Shown: positions 15,984-22,476 of the stretch, piece after piece
Numbering within the stretch: position 1 is the stretch's first letter
How the letters are laid out: the number at the start of each line of letters is the position of its first letter
Assembly: GCA_035646535.1 (NCBI GenBank)
Contig: DASRPD010000062.1
Location: 1-26,315, forward strand
Reading direction: 5' to 3'
Source of the DNA: DASRPD01 sp035646535
GTDB taxonomy: Bacteria > Actinomycetota > Acidimicrobiia > IMCC26256 > JANYLB01
Length of the DNA: 26,315 nt
Notes under the pieces: generated by a model
Databases searched by the model: none
What the model saw: the letters and a program-made list of their open reading frames with translations, nothing else
Told to the model about the DNA's origin: nothing
Translations under genes and position numbers: made by a program

Positions 15984-16709
15984 CTAGGCAAACCGGCGGG
16001 CGTCGCCCGACGCGTACCGAGCCACGGCCGCGTCAGGCGCGGCGTTGCGGTCGATCGCCCCGAGGATGTCGGCGAGGCCGCTCGCGGGAAGTGCGCACGT
16101 CATCTCCGTTGCCGGCATGCCGGTGCGGGCCCGGCTGGCGGCACAACCCACGCTCGCGGCCGCCGTGCCCTGTTCCTTCGCGACCGCGATGATGTGGCAC
16201 TGCGGCTTGCCTTCGATCCGCAGGTCGGGAATGGCATCCGACAGCACCATGAGCTGCTTCGCGTTCACGCGTAGGAACACGACGTCGGGGTCGACCGGTG
16301 TCTCCGCGAGCGGTCCGTAGGTGACCGCGCCCGGTCGCTCAGCGACCACAGGGATCTTCGGCACCGTGTCCATGTCGACCCAACCGACCTCCACCATCGT
16401 GGCGACGTCACTCTTGGTCGCGGCTTCGTCGAGCGTCAGAAAGCCGTGGGTGAGACTCCCGACACTGCAGTTCGCGTGGTCTGCAGCGTCGGTGCTGAAC
16501 GTTCGGTCGGCCGCGTGCATCCAGAACACGCAACCCGCAGGAACGGCGCCGGTGCGACCGTCTTCGAGCGGCTCGGGCATCCGGGCCTCGAAGTGCTCGA
16601 CCCCCGAAATCGGCTCGGACGAGAAGGTGATGGCGAGAGGCGGGGAGGTGAGGCTCAAGCTCGACTGCAGTCTCGCGGCGAGGTTCGCCCATGGGAAGGT
16701 CAAGGCCAC
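15984..16709 (-). CDS. DUF169 domain-containing protein
   Basis: 241 aa, soluble, no signal peptide. The segment AADHANCSVGSLTHGF (75-90) is the recognisable DUF169 motif. Five cysteines are seen (60, 81, 171, 189, 205), and Cys81, Cys171 and Cys189 sit in well-formed motifs (NCSVGS, QCHIIA, GCAASR). The family has no settled function that I know. It is the last gene of the sufR-iscS-DUF169 operon, starting 7 nt after the desulfurase stop, which suggests a role with sulfur, iron or a metal cofactor. GTG 16709 is chosen because the frame upstream runs into the desulfurase gene in another reading frame. Confidence 0.8.
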   Translation of the reverse strand: MALTFPWANLAARLQSSLSLTSPPLAITFSSEPISGVEHFEARMPEPLEDGRTGAVPAGCVFWMHAADRTFSTDAADHANCSVGSLTHGFLTLDEAATKSDVATMVEVGWVDMDTVPKIPVVAERPGAVTYGPLAETPVDPDVVFLRVNAKQLMVLSDAIPDLRIEGKPQCHIIAVAKEQGTAAASVGCAASRARTGMPATEMTCALPASGLADILGAIDRNAAPDAAVARYASGDARRFA

Positions 16710-16716
16710 GGTTCTA

Positions 16717-17862
16717 TCACCCTCGCAGCGTCCGGAGCTGGCGGACCACGGGCCCGAACGCCCCGCCGAACCGTTCGACATCGTCGTCGCCGGTCGACCA
16801 GCCGACGCTGATCCGCAATGACCGGTCGGCGTCGACGCCCATGGCGGCCAGCACCGGCGACGGCTCGAGGGATTCGCTCGAACACGACGAGCCGGAGTGG
16901 ACGGCGAGACCGCGTTGGTCGAGCCCGAGAAGGACCGGTTCGGCCTCCACATCATCGATCCCGAGGCAGACGATGTGGGGGAGCCGGAGCTCGGCGTCGC
17001 CGAGCTGAGACACCCCATCCAGCGCGGTCGCGGCCTCGAGGATCCGGGAGGTCTGACGGCGAGCCTGGTTCGCCTCTCGATCTCGGGCCGCATCGTCGAG
17101 AGACCCCGCCACCGCACCGAAGCCGACGATCGCGGCCACGTTTTCGAGCCCAGCCCGCCGGGCGCGCTCTTGAGCCCCGCCGACGAGCAAGGGTGGGATG
17201 CGCAACCCGCGCCGGACGACGAGTGCACCGACGCCGGCGGGTCCACCGAGCTTGTGGGCCGTTACCGACATCAGGTCCGCGTCCAGCGACGCGAAGTCGA
17301 CCGGGATGTGACCGAGCGCCGCGCACGCGTCGACGTGCACGACGGCGTCGTGGTCGCCCGCCGCGGCGGTGACGGCGGCCACGTCCTGGACGGTGCCGAC
17401 CTCGTGGTTGGCCAATTGGACCGACACCAGGGCGGTGTCGGCCACGATCTCCTCGGCGATCTCGGTCGGATCGAAACGACCGAGCCGGTCCACGCCGCAC
17501 TCGGTGACGTCGACCGGTTCACGCCTGCATGCGTCGAGCACGCTCGAGTGCTCCACCGCCGTCGTGACGATCCGTGGCCGCCCGGCGCCGGCTGGTGCAT
17601 GCATCACGTGCCGGGCGACGGCACCACCGACGGCGGTGTTGACGGCCTCGGTGCCGCCCGAGGTGAAGACGATCTCGCGTGGGCGAGCCCCGAGGAACGC
17701 GGCCACCTGCTCCCGCGCCGTCTCGAGCGCGACGCGCGTCACCCGACCTTCGTGGTGCAACCGGCCCGGATCGCCGAAGTGCTCGCGCAGATACGGCAGC
17801 ATCGCGTCGAGCGCGATCGGCCGAAGCGGTGACGTGGAAGCGTGGTCGAGGTAGGCCCGCAT
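16717..17862 (-). CDS. Cysteine desulfurase, IscS/NifS-like
   Basis: 381 aa, PLP-dependent fold-type I enzyme that takes sulfur from cysteine as a persulfide for Fe-S clusters or tRNA thiolation. Visible residues: N-terminal YLDHASTSPLRP (4-15), SGGTEAVNTAV, His105 (VEHSSVL, stacks on PLP), NHEVGTVQD (152-160), DACAALGHIPVD (178-189), PLP lysine Lys204 (TAHKLGGPAG), SGSSCSSES (324-331) with catalytic Cys327. ATG 17862 is the natural start. The open frame runs on upstream through sufR and mrp to 19221, but that part is antisense translation of real genes. It follows sufR by 25 nt and precedes the DUF169 gene by 7 nt. Confidence 0.93.
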   Translation of the reverse strand: MRAYLDHASTSPLRPIALDAMLPYLREHFGDPGRLHHEGRVTRVALETAREQVAAFLGARPREIVFTSGGTEAVNTAVGGAVARHVMHAPAGAGRPRIVTTAVEHSSVLDACRREPVDVTECGVDRLGRFDPTEIAEEIVADTALVSVQLANHEVGTVQDVAAVTAAAGDHDAVVHVDACAALGHIPVDFASLDADLMSVTAHKLGGPAGVGALVVRRGLRIPPLLVGGAQERARRAGLENVAAIVGFGAVAGSLDDAARDREANQARRQTSRILEAATALDGVSQLGDAELRLPHIVCLGIDDVEAEPVLLGLDQRGLAVHSGSSCSSESLEPSPVLAAMGVDADRSLRISVGWSTGDDDVERFGGAFGPVVRQLRTLRG

Positions 17863-17887
17863 GGTCACGGGTGAGGCCGGGAGTGGC

Positions 17888-18619
17888 CTAGAGGCGCGCG
17901 ACGCAGTGGTCGTCGCCGTGGAGTCGGCTCGCCTCGATGTGCGGGTCGGTCTGGCCGTGCAGGCCGGCGAGCATGCCCCGGATGAGCCCGCGATCGACCG
18001 CACAGACCACGTGCGGGTACAGCTGGGCGGCCTCGCCGAACGGGCAACATTCCGAGATGATCGCGAGCCGGCGGCCCTTGTCTTCGACGTGGGCCGCGAA
18101 GCCGTGTGCAGTGAGGGCATCCGCGACCGCGCCGATCGCCGCCCGGGCCGAGCGGTGCCCATCGGTCTCGCCCATCGCCTCGGCGAGGGCCTGACCGTGT
18201 TCGAATCCCACCTCGTCGGCGAGCTTCCCGGCGGCTTCCGGGCCGAGCCGGTCGAGGGCGCGGGCGAGAAGTCCCATGAGCAGGTCGTCGCGGCGGGGAA
18301 CCATGGTGAGCACGGCATCCTCGCTCGACGGCCGGTATCGCTTCGACGGCCGCCCTGCTGACTCGGCGCGGGCGAGGTCGACGACGAGGTAGCCACCCCC
18401 GGCGAGCTTCTCGAGATGGTGGCGGGCGACGTTGGAGTGCAGGTCGAAGCGCTCGGCCACCTCGGCCGCGGTGACACCGTCTCGGGTCCGTGCATCGAGG
18501 TAGATCTCTCGCCGGGTGGGGTCCCCGAAGGCATTGGTGACCGCGGCGACGGTGGCGCTGAACTCGTCGGGCGACAGCTCCGGGCGGTCGGCGGCTGGAC
18601 GGCTGGCGTCTGGGTCCAC
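17888..18619 (-). CDS. sufR: SufR-type Fe-S sensing transcriptional regulator
   Basis: 243 aa. N-terminal winged helix (about residues 25-90: AFGDPTRREIYLDAR, HTH TAAEVAERFDLHSNVARHHLEKL, wing GRPSKRY) and a C-terminal sensor domain. Cys191/Cys192, Cys206 and Cys239 have nearly the spacing of the three cluster-binding cysteines of cyanobacterial SufR (C-x12-C-x27-C), here C192-x13-C206-x32-C239. SufR represses Fe-S biogenesis genes when its own cluster is present. It is first in an operon with a cysteine desulfurase and divergent from mrp, which supports this role. GTG 18619 has TAGAAT six nt upstream, so it is probably leaderless. Confidence 0.83.
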   Translation of the reverse strand: MDPDASRPAADRPELSPDEFSATVAAVTNAFGDPTRREIYLDARTRDGVTAAEVAERFDLHSNVARHHLEKLAGGGYLVVDLARAESAGRPSKRYRPSSEDAVLTMVPRRDDLLMGLLARALDRLGPEAAGKLADEVGFEHGQALAEAMGETDGHRSARAAIGAVADALTAHGFAAHVEDKGRRLAIISECCPFGEAAQLYPHVVCAVDRGLIRGMLAGLHGQTDPHIEASRLHGDDHCVARL

Positions 18620-18624
18620 CCGGG

Positions 18625-18660
18625 TATTCTACCTATGTCCGTAGTGGGAATTCCCAGGAG
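18625..18660. promoter_or_regulatory. Shared sufR/mrp promoter region with two inverted repeats
   Basis: Minus strand: TAGAAT (18631 to 18626), six nt before the sufR GTG. Plus strand: TATTCT (18625-18630), predicted start near 18637, then AGGAG (18656-18660) and mrp ATG 18665. The two -10 boxes share five base pairs. Two inverted repeats follow: CTAC-n8-GTAG (18629-18632 and 18641-18644) and the perfect 10-bp palindrome GGGAATTCCC (18646-18655), which covers the -35 position for sufR. Either could be the SufR operator. Confidence 0.6.
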
Positions 18661-18664
18661 CCCG

Positions 18665-19813
18665 ATGGCGAGCGAAATCGACGTGCGAGCAGCGCTGGCG
18701 ACGGTAGAGGAGCCCGCACTGGGGATCCCGATCACGGACCTGGGTGTGGTTCGCTCGATTGGCGTAGGTCGCAAGTCGGTGCGGATCGACCTTGCGCTCG
18801 TGCTGCCGCCCGAGTGGTCCGAGGTCGAGCTCCGCCGGCGGGTGTCCATCGCCGTCGGCGGGCTCACCGACGTGAAGAAGGTTGACGTCGTCGTCTCACC
18901 CATGACCGACGACGAGCTCGCTCGGGCCGCGGCCGTCTTGTCGGGCGTACCTCCTGTCGATCCGTTGCGGGTCGTGGACGCCAACCGCCCGGCCGAGCCG
19001 AAGGCGCGGGTGAACCCGTTCACCGACGCGTCGACGCGGGTGATCGCGGTGGCGTCCGGCAAGGGTGGTGTCGGGAAGTCCTCGGTCACCACGAACCTGT
19101 CGATCGCGCTCGCCGGGCTCGGCCGGTCGGTCGCAGCGGTGGACGCGGACGTCTGGGGCTTCTCGATGCCACGGATGCTCGGGGTGGCGCACCCCCCGGC
19201 GCTCGTCGGCGAGGTGATCATCCCCCCGCGAGCGCATGGTGTCGCGCTCGTATCGATGGGGTTCTTCGCCCAAGAGGATCAAGCCGTGGTGTGGCGAGGC
19301 CCCATGCTGCACAAGGCCCTCGAGCAGTTCCTCACCGACGTCTACTGGGCCCGACCCGACTATCTGCTGATCGACATGCCGCCCGGTACCGGCGACGTGT
19401 CGATCTCGATCGCGCAGTTCCTGCCCCGAGCCGAGGTGCTCGTCGTGACCACCCCACAACCGGCGGCGCAGAAGGTCGCGCAGCGGGCCGCAGCGATGGC
19501 CGAGCAGGTGAACCTCGACGTGCTCGGCGTGATCGAGAACATGTCCTGGTTCCAAGGCGACGATGGCACCCGCTACGAGATCTTCGGCGCCGGCGGGGGC
19601 GCGGCGCTGTCGGATCGACTCGGCGTTCCGCTGCTCGGCCGGATCCCGCTCGTCGCGGCGCTGCGCGAGGGGGGCGACGATGGCCGACCGATCGTGGTGG
19701 CCGAGCCCGACAGCGAGGCGGCTCAGGCATTCAGGGCCATGGCCGAGCGCATCGACGGCGAGCTGGCGCCCAAGCGGGTGTACCGATCGGAGCTGAAGAT
19801 CACGCAATCCTGA
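18665..19813 (+). CDS. Mrp/ApbC family Fe-S carrier P-loop ATPase
   Basis: 382 aa. N-terminal MIP18/DUF59-like domain (about residues 5-85), linker, then a deviant Walker A ASGKGGVGKSS (about 130-140) with signature lysine, DADVWGFSMPRMLG (switch I), DMPPGTGDVSISIAQ (switch II) and ENMSWF. The CxxC that binds the cluster in E. coli Mrp/Nbp35-type proteins is missing (WFQGDDGTRYEIFG at that place), as I believe is common in Actinobacteria. Start: ATG 18665 has AGGAG at 4 nt spacing; the in-frame ATG 18635 lies at or before the predicted transcript start. Divergent from sufR and likely co-regulated with it. Confidence 0.9.
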   Translation: MASEIDVRAALATVEEPALGIPITDLGVVRSIGVGRKSVRIDLALVLPPEWSEVELRRRVSIAVGGLTDVKKVDVVVSPMTDDELARAAAVLSGVPPVDPLRVVDANRPAEPKARVNPFTDASTRVIAVASGKGGVGKSSVTTNLSIALAGLGRSVAAVDADVWGFSMPRMLGVAHPPALVGEVIIPPRAHGVALVSMGFFAQEDQAVVWRGPMLHKALEQFLTDVYWARPDYLLIDMPPGTGDVSISIAQFLPRAEVLVVTTPQPAAQKVAQRAAAMAEQVNLDVLGVIENMSWFQGDDGTRYEIFGAGGGAALSDRLGVPLLGRIPLVAALREGGDDGRPIVVAEPDSEAAQAFRAMAERIDGELAPKRVYRSELKITQS

Positions 19814-19952
19814 GGCATCCCAAGAAGGTCCGTTCCGCTTCGACGGGCGGCAGAGCCCGGCAGGCTCGTTAGGATCGGGCGCCAGATCGAACGACTGTCC
19901 CAACCAACCGCGGCGGAGCCCTCCGTCGCCCAGTGACCGGAGCGCTCTTCGG

Positions 19953-20198
19953 ATGGAGATCCGTATCGGTGTCGTGTACAGCCCGAAGGAGCTCGTGATC
20001 GAGCTCGACGAGGGCAAGGCCGGTGAGAAAGCCGCGTCCGACGCGGTGAAGGCTCTCGAGCAGGCCGCTGACGACGGCGGGAAGCTCGTATGGCTCACCG
20101 ATAACAAAGGGCGACGCGTGGGCATCCCCACGGACAAGCTCGCGTACGTCGAGATCTCCTCGGCCGACGAGGACGCCCATGTCGGGTTCGGGCGGTGA
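19953..20198 (+). CDS. DUF3107 domain-containing protein
   Basis: 81 aa, small acidic soluble protein starting MEIRIGVVYSPKELVIELDEG and ending in a segment VGIPTDKLAYVEISS. This is the DUF3107 pattern, a family of about 75-100 aa found in Actinobacteria (Mycobacterium tuberculosis has one of similar size). Function unknown. It is 24 nt upstream of the first ArsA-like ATPase and probably co-transcribed. No clear RBS at the usual distance; GGAG occurs 13-16 nt before the ATG. Confidence 0.85.
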   Translation: MEIRIGVVYSPKELVIELDEGKAGEKAASDAVKALEQAADDGGKLVWLTDNKGRRVGIPTDKLAYVEISSADEDAHVGFGR

Positions 20199-20222
20199 CC
20201 CGCCGCCCCTAGCGGCTGCACC

Positions 20223-21182
20223 GTGAGCCTTTCTCTTCTCGACCGGCGGCTGCTCTTCTTCACTGGCAAGGGTGGCGTCGGCAAGAGCACCGTCGCCGCG
20301 GCGTTCGCCTTGCTTGCCGCGCAACACGGCAAACGCGTGCTCGTTGTCCAGGTCGATGCCAAGGGCAATCTCACCGACCTGTTCGAGCACCGGCCGGTCG
20401 GTTTCAAGCCCGTCCAGGTGCACCCGGGCGTCTACGCGCTCACGATGAACACTCAGGACTCACTGAAGGAGTACCTGAAGCTCAACCTCAAGGTGCCGGT
20501 CATCGGCCGCATCGGCCCCGTTGCCCGGGCGCTCGACTTCGTGGCTTCGGCCGCCCCCGGGGTCAAGGAGATCCTGACCGTCGGCAAGATCGTCTGGGAG
20601 GTCCGCGAGGCGATCGAAGGTCGGGCCGACTGGGACCTCGTCGTCGTCGACGCGGCGGCCACCGGCCATGTCGTCGCGCAGCTCGGAGCGCCGGAGGCGA
20701 TTCGCGAGCTCTTGTCGGTCGGTGTGGTCAAGACCCAGACCGAGTGGATGAGCGAGATCCTCGCCGATCCGGCGATCACGGCGCTCAATGTGGTTGCCAC
20801 GCCCGAGGAGATGCCCGTCAACGAGACCATCGAGCTCGTCGCCCAGGCGCGCGCGGAGCTTGCGGTTCCGCTGGGCGCGGTGATCGTCAACCGGGTGCTG
20901 CCGGAGTTGTTCACCCGCGACGACGAGCGCGTGTTCGCGGCGATGAGCGAGCCCGAGCCGACCGCGCGGCTCAGCTCGGCAACGGGGCCGGGAGCAACCG
21001 CAGTGCTCGATGGTGCGCGCCTCGCGGTCTCACTTCGCCGGACTCGTGCCGTGCACCTCTCCCGGCTGCGCAAGACCCTGGACCTGCCCATGCTCTACGT
21101 GCCGTACCTGTTCGTGCGGAGCCACGGCCTCCGGGTCACGCACCGCGTGGCCGAGGCACTGGGCGAGGAGCTGGGGTTGTGA
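20223..21182 (+). CDS. ArsA/Get3-like ATPase, first subunit (BagA-like)
   Basis: 319 aa with deviant Walker A GKGGVGKST (15-23). The signature lysine Lys16 reaches across the dimer in Get3/ArsA, and Lys21 binds phosphate. Also VDAKGNLTDLF (switch I area) and VVDAAATGHVVAQL (switch II). No arsenic genes are nearby and no metal-binding Cys triad is seen, so arsenite export is unlikely. The pair with the next gene resembles the mycobacterial Rv3679/Rv3680 (bacterial Get3-like, BagA/BagB) ATPases. The GTG start is taken from homology. Its stop overlaps the next gene by 4 nt (GTGA). Confidence 0.85.
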   Translation: MSLSLLDRRLLFFTGKGGVGKSTVAAAFALLAAQHGKRVLVVQVDAKGNLTDLFEHRPVGFKPVQVHPGVYALTMNTQDSLKEYLKLNLKVPVIGRIGPVARALDFVASAAPGVKEILTVGKIVWEVREAIEGRADWDLVVVDAAATGHVVAQLGAPEAIRELLSVGVVKTQTEWMSEILADPAITALNVVATPEEMPVNETIELVAQARAELAVPLGAVIVNRVLPELFTRDDERVFAAMSEPEPTARLSSATGPGATAVLDGARLAVSLRRTRAVHLSRLRKTLDLPMLYVPYLFVRSHGLRVTHRVAEALGEELGL

Positions 21183-22381
21183 CCGGCCGGGCGGTCGCGC
21201 CGGACGCGTCGGGCTTCGAACAGCTCCTCGCGGCGAAAGAGATCATGGTCTTCTGCGGGTCGGGGGGCGTGGGCAAGACGTCGATTGCAGCCGCGACCGC
21301 GCTGGGCGCCGTGACGCGTCTCGGCGGCAAGGTTCTCGTCCTCACGATCGATCCCGCGCGCCGGCTCGCGAGTGCGCTCGGCCTCGAAGGAATCGGCAAC
21401 GTCGAGCGTCGCGTTCCCGACGAGGCCTTGCGCGCGGCCGGAGTCACACCACGCGGCGAGCTGTACGCGGCGATGCTCGACACCAAGGCATCGTGGGACG
21501 ACCTGGTCACGCGCCACGCGCCCGACCGTGCGACCGCGCAGCGCATCCTGGAGAATCGCCTGTATCACAACATCACCGCTCGTTTCGTGCAGAGTCACGA
21601 CTACATCGCGATGGAGCGGCTGTTCGAGCTGCACGCCACCGGCACGTACGACTTGATCGTGATCGACACGCCGCCCACCCGCAACGCGCTCGACTTCCTC
21701 GAAGCACCCGCGCGGATGGCGGAGTTCTTCGGAGGGCGGCTCCTGCGCTGGCTCACGATGCCGTACCGCATGGGTAGCGGACGCGGCGCGCGAGTCGTCA
21801 ACGTCGCCAGTCGTCCCTTCTACCAAATGGCCGACCGGATACTGGGCAGCCAGTTCCTCCAGGACATCGCTGAGTTCTTTCTCAACTTCCAGTCCATGTA
21901 CGACGGGTTCGTGGCCCGAGCCGAGTCGGTCGAGCGACTCCTCCACGACCGTCGCACGACGTTCTCGGTCGTCACGACCCTCGAGGGTGCACCGTTGCGA
22001 GAAGCCGAGTTCTTCTGCTCCGAGCTGCGCGCCCGCAAGTTCCATCTCGGGGCGCTGGTCCTCAACAAGACCCTGCCCGCCTACCTGCGCTCGTCGGAGG
22101 GATCCCGATCGGCCGCGGCCATGGTGACGAACGCGGACGCGGTCGCCGCCCAGCTCACAGACCTGGGCGGCGAGCTGGCTGATCCGACCCACGATGCTCG
22201 CGTGCTCAGGACGATCGGGGACTCGTTCGAGAACTTCTCCGTCGTCGCGAAACGCGAAGCAGAGTTGCGGGGCGAGCTCGAAGGCGGCTCCGACATCGTG
22301 CTCGATGTACCCGGCCTCGAAGTCGACATCCACGACATCGGCGGCCTCGTCGCCATCGGTGACTACCTCTTCGCCGGCTGA
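21179..22381 (+). CDS. ArsA/Get3-like ATPase, second subunit (BagB-like)
   Basis: 400 aa. The P-loop is GSGGVGKTS (27-35): the signature lysine of the family (GKGGVGKT) is replaced by Ser28, while the phosphate lysine Lys33 is kept. Further: TIDPARRLASALGL (switch I), VIDTPPTRNALDFL (switch II), and a long middle insertion rich in Phe/Met (about residues 175-250) that could be a hydrophobic client-binding part. The frame is open upstream to 20744 inside the first subunit gene, but homology starts after GTG 21179. With one subunit keeping and one losing the lysine, an asymmetric heterodimer is likely. Confidence 0.85.
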   Translation: MTGRAVAPDASGFEQLLAAKEIMVFCGSGGVGKTSIAAATALGAVTRLGGKVLVLTIDPARRLASALGLEGIGNVERRVPDEALRAAGVTPRGELYAAMLDTKASWDDLVTRHAPDRATAQRILENRLYHNITARFVQSHDYIAMERLFELHATGTYDLIVIDTPPTRNALDFLEAPARMAEFFGGRLLRWLTMPYRMGSGRGARVVNVASRPFYQMADRILGSQFLQDIAEFFLNFQSMYDGFVARAESVERLLHDRRTTFSVVTTLEGAPLREAEFFCSELRARKFHLGALVLNKTLPAYLRSSEGSRSAAAMVTNADAVAAQLTDLGGELADPTHDARVLRTIGDSFENFSVVAKREAELRGELEGGSDIVLDVPGLEVDIHDIGGLVAIGDYLFAG

Positions 22382-22423
22382 TTGCGCGTCTGGTCAGCCG
22401 GGCTCCCCGGCATCGCGTCCCCC

Positions 22424-22470
22424 CGAGACCGGTCTCGCCGCCGCTGGCTCGCGGCCGCGGTCGGTACCAT
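22424..22470 (+). promoter_or_regulatory. pdtaS promoter with 14-bp perfect palindrome
   Basis: CGAGACCGGTCTCG (22424-22437) is a perfect 14-bp palindrome. A -10 box TACCAT (22465-22470) ends six nt before GTG 22477, so the mRNA should be leaderless. No good -35 is visible. Taking GTG as +1, the palindrome centre is near -46, a usual place for an activator site. Confidence 0.5.
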
Positions 22471-22476
22471 CGGGCC

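Noticed and set aside
17863..19221. N-terminal extension of the desulfurase frame to 834 codons
   Set aside because: The added part is Ser/Thr/Pro-rich noise antisense to mrp and out of frame over sufR. The enzyme homology begins at ATG 17862.
19853..19867. Small hairpin GAGCC-CGGCA-GGCTC after mrp
   Set aside because: A 5-bp stem without a T-tract is too common at this GC content to call a terminator.
20223..22381. Arsenite efflux pump (arsA) locus
   Set aside because: No arsB, arsR, arsD or arsC nearby and no metal-binding Cys triad seen. A Get3/Bag-like role fits better.
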